DNA of 64,000 nt from Paenibacillus macerans (GCF_900454495.1 NZ_UGSI01000001.1:1178001-1242000); one strand, 5' to 3'; counted from the stretch's first letter, positions 33,881 through 43,075 are shown. Translations and numbers: made by a program. Notes: generated by a model not told the origin, from the sequence alone.

Positions 33881-35356
33881 ATGAGCTTGAAACAGGAAGA
33901 ATCGTCAAAATCGTCAATGGTACACAGCCGAAATTGGATCGGTGGAGAATGGATCGTCCCTGCGGCAGGGGAGTGCGCCGTGGTTAATCCGTCCGACATC
34001 CGCGAGGAAGTAGGCGTGCTTCATTTATCCGACGCTTCGCATGTCAGACAGGCGGAGCAGGCGGCACGTTCGGCATACGCTTCCTGGTCCCGCTTGACGG
34101 GGGCCGCAAGAGGCGAGCATTTGCACCGGCTGGCGGCCGCTTTGGAGGCGAGGGCGGCCGAGGTGGCCCGTCTCGCCAGCATGGAGATGGGCAAGCCGAT
34201 TACGGAAATGCGCGGCGAAGTCATGCGCGGCGTAAACCTGCTGCGTTACTATGCCGCAGAAGGAGTACGGGCGAGCGGGGCGGTGATCCCTTCCAGCGAG
34301 CCGGATGTTTTGCAGTATAGCCGGAAGGTGCCGCTTGGGGTGGTAGGAATTATCACCCCCTGGAATTTTCCCGTGGCCATTCCGCTATGGAAAATAGCGC
34401 CGGCGCTGATCTGCGGCAACACGGTGATCTGGAAACCGGCCGAGTCCGCTTCTTTGACCGCGACCAGGCTGGCGGAAATTTTCGCCGAAGCCGGACTTAC
34501 GCCCGGTGTCGTCAATCTGGTCGTCGGCAAAGGCGGTAAAATCGGCGGTCCGCTGCTGGAGCAAATCGCTTTGGACGCGGTCAGCTTTACCGGCTCCACG
34601 GCCACCGGCACGCACATCGCCGAGACCTGCGCCAAACGCAACATCAAATATCAAACAGAAATGGGCGGCAAAAATGCCGCCGTGGTGCTAAGCGACGCCG
34701 ATCTGGAGCATACCGTGCCCCTAATCGTCAGCGGCGCTTTCCGCTCGGCGGGCCAGAAATGCACGGCGACCAGCCGCATCATCGTGGAATCCGGGATTTA
34801 CGATTCGTTTACCGAAGCGTTGACGCAAGCGGTATCCAGGCTCAAGCTGGCCCCGGCCCTTGACCCGGAGGCTTACCTGGGACCGGTAGCTTCGGCAGGC
34901 CAATACGAAACGGTGAATTCCTATGTGCAGCTGGCTTGGGAGCATGCCGAAATCCTGGCTCAAGGTCCGGCAGCGGCGGAGGACCGGGAAGGCTACTACA
35001 TTCGGCCGCTGGTGGCGGCGGGCTTGAACGCGGAGCATCCGCTGATTCAGGAGGAGATTTTCGGACCGGTCGCCGTGGTGCTGGAAGCGTCCGATTTCAA
35101 GGAGGCCGTCGCTTTGTGCAATCAGTCCGTTTACGGCTTGAGCGCTTCTTTATTCACCCGGGATTTGTCCTTTGCTCACCGGTTCCTCGACGAAGCCCGG
35201 GCCGGAATGGTCCGCGTTAATCAGGAGACGGCGGGCGTCGAGTATCAGGCCCCGTTTGGCGGCATGAAGCTGTCCAGCTCGCACTCGCGCGAACAGGGGC
35301 AAGCCGCCCTGGATTTCTACACAGAGCTGAAGACCTGCGCTATTCGTTATTTTTAG
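33881..35356 (+). CDS. Aldehyde dehydrogenase, 2-oxoglutarate semialdehyde dehydrogenase candidate
   Basis: 491 residues with full ALDH motifs: ITPWNFPVAIPLWKIAPAL (about 158), KPAESAS (about 184), catalytic Glu in EMGGKNAAVV (about 262) and nucleophile Cys in GQKCTATSR (about 296), plus PFGGMKLSSS near the end. It uses NAD(P)+. As the last step of hydroxyproline breakdown it would make 2-oxoglutarate from the semialdehyde. GGGAG precedes the ATG at 33881. It is separated from the deaminase by the repeat array, so it probably has its own promoter. Confidence 0.9.
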   Translation: MSLKQEESSKSSMVHSRNWIGGEWIVPAAGECAVVNPSDIREEVGVLHLSDASHVRQAEQAARSAYASWSRLTGAARGEHLHRLAAALEARAAEVARLASMEMGKPITEMRGEVMRGVNLLRYYAAEGVRASGAVIPSSEPDVLQYSRKVPLGVVGIITPWNFPVAIPLWKIAPALICGNTVIWKPAESASLTATRLAEIFAEAGLTPGVVNLVVGKGGKIGGPLLEQIALDAVSFTGSTATGTHIAETCAKRNIKYQTEMGGKNAAVVLSDADLEHTVPLIVSGAFRSAGQKCTATSRIIVESGIYDSFTEALTQAVSRLKLAPALDPEAYLGPVASAGQYETVNSYVQLAWEHAEILAQGPAAAEDREGYYIRPLVAAGLNAEHPLIQEEIFGPVAVVLEASDFKEAVALCNQSVYGLSASLFTRDLSFAHRFLDEARAGMVRVNQETAGVEYQAPFGGMKLSSSHSREQGQAALDFYTELKTCAIRYF

Positions 35357-35522
35357 GGTCATCTTTTGAAGATTTAAGAATGAATAGCCACCGGAGATAT
35401 TCTTCCTTAAATCGCAAGAAAAACTTCATCTTAAGGCGGCCTGTCTTCTTTGATTGTTCATCGATAGAGTTTTTCTATCACGGAGCAGGACAAGAAGCGG
35501 ATCGGGCGTCGAATCTTGAATT

Positions 35523-35635
35523 CAGCCGGGCCTTCCGGTGCTCACGTACCCAAAACGTACGCTTCGCTCCTTTCGTCCCTAGCTTCATCCAACCTTCTTG
35601 GTGCTCAAAACCTGACTTTTGAACACGGACTTTTT
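35523..35635. repeat. Long form of the GTTCAAAAAG intergenic repeat
   Basis: The segment contains CGGTGCTCACGTACCC, AAAACGTACGCTTCGCTCC, CTTCATCCAACCTTCTTGGTG and TCAAAACCTGACTTTTGAAC in the order I recall from a common Paenibacillus intergenic element. The inverted 3' end matches the short hairpins at 31005 and 43076. It sits directly before the BFD-like gene. The whole gap 35357-35649 holds no other feature I can support. Confidence 0.55.
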
Positions 35636-35649
35636 AGGAGGCTTACGAT

Positions 35650-35922
35650 ATGCAACGACGATCCACGGTGATTTGCCGCTGCGAAGAAGTGACGCTGGAA
35701 CAATTGGAGGCGGCCTATGCGTCGGGATGCCGTACCTCCCGGCAACTGAAGATGAAGACGCGGGCCGCGATGGGCGCTTGCCAGGGCCGGGTATGCAGGA
35801 ACCTGCTGGAAACCTGGATTCACGCAAAAGATCCCGAGTCCTCCCGCGATGCCGAGCTGCTGGCCTGCCGCCCGCCGATCCGGCCCGTCACTTTCGGCCA
35901 ACTGGCAAGGGGGGGAGAATAG
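35650..35922 (+). CDS. BFD-like [2Fe-2S]-binding protein, dehydrogenase subunit
   Basis: 90 residues with the bacterioferritin-associated-ferredoxin-like cysteine pattern: ICRCEEV near the N-terminus and GACQGRVC at about 43-50, which together bind a [2Fe-2S] cluster. In many HcnB/OoxA-type subunits this domain is the C-terminal tail of the flavoprotein; here it is a separate gene. TTAGGAGG precedes the start. Its stop overlaps the next start by one base. Confidence 0.85.
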   Translation: MQRRSTVICRCEEVTLEQLEAAYASGCRTSRQLKMKTRAAMGACQGRVCRNLLETWIHAKDPESSRDAELLACRPPIRPVTFGQLARGGE

Positions 35923-36254
35923 TGGAACGGATCATAGACCACCCGATTCTGGGTCCGCAGAAAACGCCGGGTAAAATGGTGAGTTTTACATTTAACGGCA
36001 AGGTATTGACGGGACGGCAAGGGGAGCCGATCGCCGCCGCTTTGCTAGCCGGCGGGATTCGCATTTTACGCAGGCACGAGGAATCCGGCAGTCCCCGCGG
36101 GCTGTACTGCGCCATCGGCCATTGTATGGAATGCCGGCTGGATGTGGAAGGCAAGGGGCCGGTGCGCTCCTGCCTTACCCCGCTGGAGGCGGGGATGCGC
36201 ATTTCCGAGGGGCGGCGGCTGCCCAATGAAATAACGGGGAGGAAACGGCCGTGA
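35922..36254 (+). CDS. 2Fe-2S ferredoxin-like subunit (HcnA-like)
   Basis: 110 residues from GTG 35922. The sequence MVSFTFNGKVLTGRQGEPIAAALLAGG followed by GLYCAIGHCMECRLDVEGKGPVRSC is the plant-type [2Fe-2S] subunit seen in HcnABC-like dehydrogenases. One Cys of the usual four-ligand pattern is not obvious in the CxIGHCxxC arrangement, as in other HcnA-like proteins. It overlaps neighbours on both sides and is translationally coupled with the flavoprotein that follows. Confidence 0.85.
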   Translation: MERIIDHPILGPQKTPGKMVSFTFNGKVLTGRQGEPIAAALLAGGIRILRRHEESGSPRGLYCAIGHCMECRLDVEGKGPVRSCLTPLEAGMRISEGRRLPNEITGRKRP

Positions 36255-37498
36255 CGAAGTCCCCGCTATTCGACCTGCTGATCGTCGGCGCCGGTCCAGC
36301 GGGATTGTCGGCCGCGGCCGAAGCGGCCGGCCATGGGCTCGGCGTAGTCGTGCTGGATGAGTTCCCCGAACCGGGCGGGCGTATGCTGGGCCAGTTTCAC
36401 GAGGAAAAAGGGCACTGGTGGGTAGGCCGGCGGGAAGCTGAGCAACTGCTGGAAAAATGCGCTGCCCTGGGGGTTGAAATCCGCTGCGGCATATCCGTTT
36501 ACGGTATGGCCAGGCAGGATGACCGCTGGGTGGTTAGAACGACCGGCGGAGCGTTGGCGGCCGCAAACGTCCTGCTCGCTACGGGCGCCGCCGAAATTCC
36601 CCGGCCCTGCCCCGGCTGGACGCTGCCCGGCGTGATGTCGATCGGCGCGGCCCAGGTGCTGGCCAATGTGCACTACGTGAAGCCCGGCCGGCGCGGCCTA
36701 ATTATCGGCGTTAACACGCTTGCCATGGCGATCGCCCGGGAGCTAGCGGTCAGCGGAGTGCCGATCGCCGGGATTGTGCTGCCCGGGCCGGGTCCCTTGT
36801 CCGGCGAAGACGCCTCGCCCAAGGCCGTTTTGGCGAAGCTGATGGGCCTCGCCCATCTGGCGCCTTCGCCGCTGCTGCGAATCGGCGGAAAGATCGCGGG
36901 CAGCTTAGGGATCGTGGGGCCGGCGGCCCGGTTTTTCCCCCGCAGCGGGATGAAAATATGGGATATTCCGTTACTGCTGCGTACGGCGGCCATATCCATT
37001 AACGGTACGGACCGAGTGGAATCCGTAACGTTGGCGGATGTAACCGGAACCGGCGAGGTCATCCCCGGCAGCGAGCGGGAGGAGCGGGTGGATTTCGCGG
37101 CGCTGGCGGGGGGATTATATCCGCTGGCGGAATTGGCCGCGGTGGCCGGGTGCCCATTTGTGCATGTACCGGAGCTGGGCGGCCATATTCCGCTTCACAA
37201 TGAGCAATTGCAAACCCCGGTGAAAGGCTTGTATGTCGCCGGCAATATTACCGGGATCGAAAGCGCGCTGGTGGCTATGGCCCAGGGGCGGCTGGCCGCC
37301 GCGGCCGTATGCGGCGATGCGGGCGTATTGGGAACCCGCAGGGAAAGCAAGCTGCTTGAAGCGGCGCAGCAAGTCCGGCGCGTGCGCTCCTCCGCGTTGA
37401 TTCAATTTCAGCCGGGCATCGCTGATGCCAGAGAGCGGGTTTATAAGCAATACGCTGGGTTCCTGCGGGCTGAAGTGGGGGGTTCAATGAGCAAATGA
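36251..37498 (+). CDS. NAD(P)/FAD-dependent oxidoreductase subunit (HcnB/D-hydroxyproline dehydrogenase alpha-like)
   Basis: 415 residues with two dinucleotide-binding regions: LLIVGAGPAGLSAAAEAAGHGLGVVVLDE (about 8-36) and RRGLIIGVNTLAMAIARELAVSGVPI (about 147-172; the Gly motif is altered), plus GLYVAGNITGIESALVAMAQGRLAAAAV near the C-terminus. It would pass electrons from the DAO-type subunit (28794-29978) via the [2Fe-2S] proteins. Unlike many homologues it has no C-terminal BFD domain, which is encoded by the gene two upstream. Confidence 0.87.
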   Translation: MTKSPLFDLLIVGAGPAGLSAAAEAAGHGLGVVVLDEFPEPGGRMLGQFHEEKGHWWVGRREAEQLLEKCAALGVEIRCGISVYGMARQDDRWVVRTTGGALAAANVLLATGAAEIPRPCPGWTLPGVMSIGAAQVLANVHYVKPGRRGLIIGVNTLAMAIARELAVSGVPIAGIVLPGPGPLSGEDASPKAVLAKLMGLAHLAPSPLLRIGGKIAGSLGIVGPAARFFPRSGMKIWDIPLLLRTAAISINGTDRVESVTLADVTGTGEVIPGSEREERVDFAALAGGLYPLAELAAVAGCPFVHVPELGGHIPLHNEQLQTPVKGLYVAGNITGIESALVAMAQGRLAAAAVCGDAGVLGTRRESKLLEAAQQVRRVRSSALIQFQPGIADARERVYKQYAGFLRAEVGGSMSK

Positions 37499-37511
37499 AC
37501 GAAGCTCAAGA

Positions 37512-37725
37512 GAAAAACATAAGCACAAAAAATGACGTTATTCCGGCGATATCCGTGCATTTGAAAGAAATAGAGGCATTTTATGCCGCTATATTCTCCC
37601 GTCGCAAGGAAATGCCCGCGCCCCTGCGCCATTCACAGGAAAATAAGGACAAAAAACGCCGCTAACGGGGATGATCAGGCCTGGCTCCGGACAATAAGAT
37701 CATAAAGTGCCGCTATTTTTGAGGG
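37512..37725. repeat. Cluster of type-2 intergenic repeats
   Basis: The gap 37499-37811 holds no gene. Four copies of a roughly 28-bp unit occur in mixed orientation: near 37519 (ATAAGCACAAAAAATGACG), 37569 (AATAGAGGCATTTTATGCC), 37640 (AAATAAGGACAAAAAACGCC) and 37692 (CAATAAGATCATAAAGTGCC). Read in one direction the consensus is about TAGCGGCATTTTATGTNCTTATT. Confidence 0.6.
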
Positions 37726-37811
37726 ATGACGGTTAGCCAAGGCAGCAGCTAGAGCCGGCCGTTAACCGCCGTATTTTTAGGTTGAGCTATAAACAAGGAA
37801 GGGGATAAAGG

Positions 37812-39785
37812 ATGAAAAGATGGGTCTCATTATGGATGAGCATTCTGTTAACGGTTTCCTTATTCGCTTTACCGGCCGCCGCCGAGCCGGCGGAGCCGCA
37901 GCAGCTTGACGATCAGGCGGAAATTGTCGATATTTTCGGGAGAACCCTGAACAATTACGGCGTGGAGCTGGTGGACTGGCAAGGGTATATCGCCAATCCT
38001 TTTGTCAAACTAACGCTTGTTCCGCCGCGGAACGCCGCTTATCCTTTGACCATAAACATTAAGGCCAAAGGCAGCTCCAGATTGATGTTGGACCGTCCCA
38101 GCACTTTTAGCGCAAACGGGGCGGCCAAGACGCTGTCGTTCCAAAACTCCGGCGAGCGCAAGCCTTTTTACCTTGAGATCCAACCGGACCGGATCGGCGG
38201 AAACGGCGAAATCGAACATTACACGCTGGAATTGACGGTGACCGGCGCGAATGGCGCCTCCCGCACGCAAACCACTCCGATTCGCGTCCTGGATCAGGAC
38301 GATAACAGGGAGCCGGAGCTGCCGCTTAAATTCGATTACAGATATGACACGGTTCAGCCCTATTTCAGCAATCCGGCGATCCGTGCAGCCGGTGAGCAGG
38401 CAATTAAAGATTGGTTCTATTTCTTCGATATGGAGCCGTTCGATACCGTTCCGGCCAACGCGGAAACGACCTGGCTGCCGGAGGATGGCTTCAACGGGCA
38501 TGTCGCCGCAACCAACAACGAGCCTTACAACGGAATGTGGATCTACCTTAGAGGACTCAACGGCCCCTACTCGACCGGCGGACCGGCGAACAACGGACAA
38601 TATCACAAGCGGGGCGGAGTGACCGTACCGGGGAATATCCATCGTTCCTTGCTAACGATCCTCGATTTTTACGATACCGCGACGCCGTTTACTTCGCTAA
38701 ATGACGAGGAATGGTACCTGTCGGAAATGTCGGGTACGCGCACGGACGTTTACGGCCTGATCATGCACGAGTTTGGCCACGCGGTCGCGTATTCCGATAG
38801 CTGGCAAGGGATGGCGGCCTACGAGCGCGGCGGCTGGAGAACGGCGGACAATATTATAGACTACCAAGGCGTTCCTGTACCGCTGGACAATAGCTACCAT
38901 ATTCCCGGTGATCAGCAGTATTGGGATCGGCTCAGCGGCCAGAACGGCGGATATAACCATCTTTTTCACGACAATAAGCGCTGGATGCTGACCAAACTGG
39001 CCTTGCTGATTGCGGAAAAAGCGGGCTGGAAATTAAATCGCGAGCTGACGCCTTTCCTGAGTCCGTCCATCAAAAATATCTCTATTCCTAACGCAACGCC
39101 GGGAGGGAATTACGCACTGAAGCTGCAGGCCGAGGGCGGGGTTCCTTTCTACGATTGGACGATTACGCAAGGCTCGTTGCCCGGAGGTCTGAGCTTGGAC
39201 CGCTTTACCGGCGAAATCAAAGGAACCGTATCCGGTAATGCCCAAGGAAGCTACCGGTTTACTGTGCAGCTTCGCGATTACGATGAAAAGGGTACCCCGG
39301 TGCAAAAACAATTCACCATCAACGTCGGACAGGGAGGAGCCCCGACAGAAAATGTAGCCGTCAATGGAACGGCCTCCACCTCCTACGTATCCCCTTGGGA
39401 AAGCCTGGCCGGGCTGAATGACGAGTACGAACCGGAAAGCTCGGCGGACCGTGGACACCCGGTGTACGGCAACTGGGATAACCCCGGAACCGAGCAGTGG
39501 GTTCAATATGACTTCAACCGTCCGTATAAGATCTCGTCCAGCGAAGTGTACTGGTTTGACGATAATCAGGGGATCGATCTGCCGGAGTCTTTTTACCTGC
39601 AGTACTGGAACGGAAATGCTTGGGTGCAGGTGCCGAACCCATCCGCATATGGTGTGCTTCCGGATCGGTATAATGTGACCGCCTTCGACCCGGTGACAAC
39701 GACGAAAATCCGGTTAACGATGAAGGCAAAGGCCGCCGCGTCAACCGGCATCCAGCAATGGAAGGTGATTGGGGAGCCTGCTTAG
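37812..39785 (+). CDS. Secreted zinc metalloprotease-like protein with Ig-like and discoidin-like domains
   Basis: 657 residues. A signal peptide (MKRWVSLWMSILLTVSLFAL..AAA) is followed by a beta-rich N-region, then a metallopeptidase signature MHEFGHAVAYSD (HExxH at about 318-322), then a putative Ig domain of the He_PIG type (about 415-510; GSLPGGLSLDRFTGEIKGT) and a C-terminal F5/8 type C-like carbohydrate-binding domain (about 515-655). The likely role is an extracellular protease or glycan-targeted hydrolase. An AAGGAAGGGG site precedes the start. It could supply collagen-like peptides to the hydroxyproline pathway, which is inference only. Confidence 0.83.
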   Translation: MKRWVSLWMSILLTVSLFALPAAAEPAEPQQLDDQAEIVDIFGRTLNNYGVELVDWQGYIANPFVKLTLVPPRNAAYPLTINIKAKGSSRLMLDRPSTFSANGAAKTLSFQNSGERKPFYLEIQPDRIGGNGEIEHYTLELTVTGANGASRTQTTPIRVLDQDDNREPELPLKFDYRYDTVQPYFSNPAIRAAGEQAIKDWFYFFDMEPFDTVPANAETTWLPEDGFNGHVAATNNEPYNGMWIYLRGLNGPYSTGGPANNGQYHKRGGVTVPGNIHRSLLTILDFYDTATPFTSLNDEEWYLSEMSGTRTDVYGLIMHEFGHAVAYSDSWQGMAAYERGGWRTADNIIDYQGVPVPLDNSYHIPGDQQYWDRLSGQNGGYNHLFHDNKRWMLTKLALLIAEKAGWKLNRELTPFLSPSIKNISIPNATPGGNYALKLQAEGGVPFYDWTITQGSLPGGLSLDRFTGEIKGTVSGNAQGSYRFTVQLRDYDEKGTPVQKQFTINVGQGGAPTENVAVNGTASTSYVSPWESLAGLNDEYEPESSADRGHPVYGNWDNPGTEQWVQYDFNRPYKISSSEVYWFDDNQGIDLPESFYLQYWNGNAWVQVPNPSAYGVLPDRYNVTAFDPVTTTKIRLTMKAKAAASTGIQQWKVIGEPA

Positions 39786-39826
39786 TGTTGATTTGATCGG
39801 GCGAATAGCAGGCATATCGAGTTTGG

Positions 39827-39867
39827 CGAGCTGCGGGGGAGAAAATGCCCTTGCGGCTCGTGTTTTT
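39827..39867 (+). terminator. Intrinsic terminator after the protease gene
   Basis: CGAGCTGCGGGGG pairs with the CCCTTGCGGCTCG arm across a short loop, followed by TGTTTTT. It separates the protease gene from the iron locus. Confidence 0.8.
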
Positions 39868-39924
39868 ATAATAAAAATTTGAAATAACACTTGAATAATA
39901 TTCCAACCTCCATTACAATCTAGC

Positions 39925-39945
39925 TGATATTGATATTCATTATCA
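39925..39945. promoter_or_regulatory. Fur box upstream of siderophore uptake operon
   Basis: TGATATTGATATTCATTATCA closely matches the Fur consensus GATAATGATTATCATTATC and lies 26 bp before the binding-protein start. Iron-bound Fur would repress the uptake operon. Confidence 0.85.
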
Positions 39946-39971
39946 TTTAGAGTGTAATGGGGGAGAAAACA

Positions 39972-41000
39972 ATGTTGTTCAAGTTCAACAACAAATCATT
40001 TTTCAGCCATATTGCGCTTGTGTTGATCTTTACGATGTTGGCAGGCTGCGGAGCCGCCGGCGGGGCGGCGGAAGGAACGGCAAATACGAGCCAGGCGGCG
40101 GGCGCCAGCGCGGATGCGGGCAGCGCCGCAAACGGCGGAGCGGATAGCAGTGCGGGGGAAGAGACGCGGATCATTAAACATGCGATGGGGGAAACCGAGA
40201 TTAAGGGAACACCGCAAAAAGTCGTCACCCTGTTCCAAGGGGCGAACGATGTCGTGGTTGCGCTGGGGGTGAAGCCGGCCGGAGTGGTCGAATCCTGGGC
40301 GCAGCAGCCTGTCTATGAATATTTGCGGGCCGATGTGGAAGGCGTGCCCCTCGTCGGGCAGGAGACTCAGCCGAACCTGGAGGAAATACATAAGCTTAAG
40401 CCCGATCTGATTATCGCCAATAAGACGCGGCATGAGGACATTTATGAGCAGTTGTCCCAAATCGCGCCGACCGTGATGCTGGAGACGCTGTACGACTGGA
40501 AGGAAACGCTGAAAACGGCGGGCACGGCGTTGAACCTTGAAGACAAGTCCGATCAGCTATTGTCCGATTGGGAGGCGAGAGTGGCCGACTTTAAAGAGAA
40601 GATGGGCGATCGCCTGCCGATTGAAGCTACGATCACCAATTTCAGAGCCGATCAGGTGCGGATTTACTATATGGGTTACGCCGGCCAAATTTTGCAAGAG
40701 CTTGGCTTTACAAGACCTCCGGGTCATGACGAAGATATCTGGGGCGTCGAGCTTGCCTCGAAGGAAGGCATTCCGGATATGAATGCGGACATGATCTTTA
40801 ACTTCAATTACAGTGCGGATGGTGAAGCCGTCCAGAAGAATTACGAGGAATGGACAAAAAGCAAGCTGTGGGCCAATCTGGATGCGGTCAAAAACAACCA
40901 GTTTGTCCAGGTGGATGAGGTAATATGGAACCTCGGGGGCGGTTACAAGTCGGCCAACCTTTTGCTCGATGGTCTGTATGAGTATTTCAAACTGAACTAA
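39972..41000 (+). CDS. Iron-siderophore ABC transporter substrate-binding lipoprotein
   Basis: 342 residues from ATG 39972 (GGGGGAG at 7 nt), with a signal ending MLAGC. After an Ala/Gly/Ser-rich linker the protein is a periplasmic-binding fold of the FecB/FepB type (VVTLFQGANDVVVALGVKPAGVV; LIIANKTRHEDIYEQLSQIAPTV). It would bind the ferric siderophore outside the cell and deliver it to the FecCD permeases. It is the first gene after a Fur box. The ligand is presumably the product of the NIS genes downstream. Confidence 0.92.
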   Translation: MLFKFNNKSFFSHIALVLIFTMLAGCGAAGGAAEGTANTSQAAGASADAGSAANGGADSSAGEETRIIKHAMGETEIKGTPQKVVTLFQGANDVVVALGVKPAGVVESWAQQPVYEYLRADVEGVPLVGQETQPNLEEIHKLKPDLIIANKTRHEDIYEQLSQIAPTVMLETLYDWKETLKTAGTALNLEDKSDQLLSDWEARVADFKEKMGDRLPIEATITNFRADQVRIYYMGYAGQILQELGFTRPPGHDEDIWGVELASKEGIPDMNADMIFNFNYSADGEAVQKNYEEWTKSKLWANLDAVKNNQFVQVDEVIWNLGGGYKSANLLLDGLYEYFKLN

Positions 41001-41017
41001 GGGGAAAGAGTGAGGAC

Positions 41018-42031
41018 ATGTTGCCCCTGTTTGCACAAGGGAAATCCAAGATTTTAGGGCTGGCGGCGTTGCTGGTGCTGCTGGCTGCGGCGGGTGCCGC
41101 GAGCATGATTTACGGCCGCACGGAAATTACGGTTTCCACGGCGGTGGAAGCGTTCAAACATTATGATGGAGAATCCACCCCGCATATCGTGCTCCGTACC
41201 GAGCGGCTGCCCCGGACGGTGATCGCCGCCGTTGTCGGCGCCAGCCTGGCGGTTGCGGGTGCGCTCATGCAAGCGTTGACACGTAATCCGCTCGCTTCTC
41301 CAAGCGTGTTTGGCATCAATGCCGGGGCGATATTTTTTATCGTGCTTGCAAGTGTGGTGCTGTCGGTCTCATCATTAAATACGATGATGTGGTTTGGCTT
41401 TACCGGGGCTGCCATTGCGGCGGCCGTCGTGTATGCGCTTGGCTCCATCGGGCGGGACGGCTTGACCCCAATCAAGGTTGTGCTGGCCGGGACGGCGATT
41501 ACCGCCTTGTTCTCGTCCTTCACGCAGGCGGTGCTCGTTCTGGACGGGACCGGTCTGCAGGAGGTGCTGTTCTGGCTGGCCGGCTCCGTCAGCGGCCGCA
41601 CGCTGGAGATGCTGTATCCCGTTCTGCCGTATATGGCCGCGGGAGCTTTGGCCGCGCTGTTTATGGGCCGGGCGATCAATCTGCTGTTGACCGGCGATGA
41701 TATCGCTAAAGGCATGGGGCAAAACGTCGTGCTGGTCAAGACGGCCATGGGCGCCGCAACCGTGCTGCTCGCCGGGGGTGCCGTGGCCGTAGCCGGCTCC
41801 ATCGGTCTTGTCGGACTCGTCGTGCCCCATATTATGCGCACATGGGTCGGGAATGACTACCGCTGGCTTATTCCTTACTCGCTCATAGGCGGAGCGGTGC
41901 TGCTGTTGTTGGCCGATGTGACCGCGCGGCTGATCATCCTGCCGGAGGAACTCCCGCTTGGGATCATGACCGCCCTGATTGGCGGACCGTTCTTCGTCTA
42001 CATTGCCCGCAAGGGGGTGACGAAGATATGA
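41018..42031 (+). CDS. FecCD-type iron-siderophore permease
   Basis: 337 residues with about nine TM segments and the FecCD signatures LPRTVIAAVVGASLAVAGALMQALTRNPLASPSVFGINAGA and GLVVPHIMRTWVGNDYRWLIP. It forms a heterodimer with the next permease. GGGGAAAGAGTGAGG precedes the start. Its stop overlaps the next start (ATGA). Confidence 0.93.
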   Translation: MLPLFAQGKSKILGLAALLVLLAAAGAASMIYGRTEITVSTAVEAFKHYDGESTPHIVLRTERLPRTVIAAVVGASLAVAGALMQALTRNPLASPSVFGINAGAIFFIVLASVVLSVSSLNTMMWFGFTGAAIAAAVVYALGSIGRDGLTPIKVVLAGTAITALFSSFTQAVLVLDGTGLQEVLFWLAGSVSGRTLEMLYPVLPYMAAGALAALFMGRAINLLLTGDDIAKGMGQNVVLVKTAMGAATVLLAGGAVAVAGSIGLVGLVVPHIMRTWVGNDYRWLIPYSLIGGAVLLLLADVTARLIILPEELPLGIMTALIGGPFFVYIARKGVTKI

Positions 42032-43071
42032 GAGGAACGTTTATCTTCCGCAGCAAGAAGGAAGCGGTATCCCTGCAGGTGGAGAGGAGAGCGGTGCTTG
42101 TCATCGCCGTGCTGGTTCTTCTCGTCCTGCTCGCCGCTGTGCTTGGCACAAGCCTAGGCAGCGATGTGATTTCGCCCCTGGAAGTGCTGCGGACGATTCT
42201 GGGACTGAATGCAGGGGAGTATGATTTTGTAGTACTTACGCTGCGGCTGCCGCGGGTGCTGCTGTCCCTGCTGGTCGGAGCCGCGCTCGGCATGTCCGGC
42301 GCCATTTTGCAAGGAGTGATCCGCAATCCCTTGGCTTCTCCGGATGTCATCGGCATCACGGGAGGCGCGGCGGCTGTTGCCGTCGGGTTTGTGACGCTGC
42401 TGGGCGGGGCGGTCAGCATCAAGCTGTTGCCGGCCTTTGCGGTTGCCGGAGCATTGGTGACCTCGATGGTCATCTATGCGCTTGCCTGGAAGGCCGGGGT
42501 CGCGCCGATCCGCCTCGTGTTGATCGGCGTCGGCATTTCGGCCATCACCAGCGCCGGCACGACGTTTATGCTGATCATCAGTCCGTTTTATACCGCCGGG
42601 CAAGCGTATATTTGGCTGACAGGCAGCGTGTATGGCGCTTCATGGACGGATGTTTATACGATAATTCCGGTTATTTTGCTCGTCGTACCGCTTGCGCTTT
42701 GGCTGGCCCGCAGTTTGAACGCGCAGGAATTCGGGGACGACCTGGCCACCGGACTCGGCGTCACCGTTGAGCGCCACCGCTTTGCGCTGCTGCTGTGCAG
42801 CGTCCTGCTCGCCGGTTTTGCGGTTGCCGTGGCCGGCACGCTTGGTTTCGCCGGATTGATCGCGCCGCATATCGCCCGAAAACTGGCGGGACGGATGTTC
42901 GGCGGCCTGCTGCTCGTGTCGGCGCTGACCGGCGCGCTGCTTGTATTCGGCGCCGACTTGGTCGGACGCACGGCGTTTCTTCCGCTGGACGTCCCGGCAG
43001 GGGTGTTCACCGCGGGGATTGGGGCGCCGTTTTTCCTGTACCTCCTGTTTAAGAACAGAAATCAATTTTAA
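42028..43071 (+). CDS. FecCD-type iron-siderophore permease
   Basis: 347 residues, about nine TM segments, signatures LPRVLLSLLVGAALGMSGAILQGVIRNPLASPDVIGITGGA and GLIAPHIARKLAG. It is the second half of the permease pair, translationally coupled to the first. A 12-bp inverted repeat lies in the gap before the ATPase gene. Confidence 0.93.
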   Translation: MRGTFIFRSKKEAVSLQVERRAVLVIAVLVLLVLLAAVLGTSLGSDVISPLEVLRTILGLNAGEYDFVVLTLRLPRVLLSLLVGAALGMSGAILQGVIRNPLASPDVIGITGGAAAVAVGFVTLLGGAVSIKLLPAFAVAGALVTSMVIYALAWKAGVAPIRLVLIGVGISAITSAGTTFMLIISPFYTAGQAYIWLTGSVYGASWTDVYTIIPVILLVVPLALWLARSLNAQEFGDDLATGLGVTVERHRFALLLCSVLLAGFAVAVAGTLGFAGLIAPHIARKLAGRMFGGLLLVSALTGALLVFGADLVGRTAFLPLDVPAGVFTAGIGAPFFLYLLFKNRNQF

Positions 43072-43075
43072 TTGC

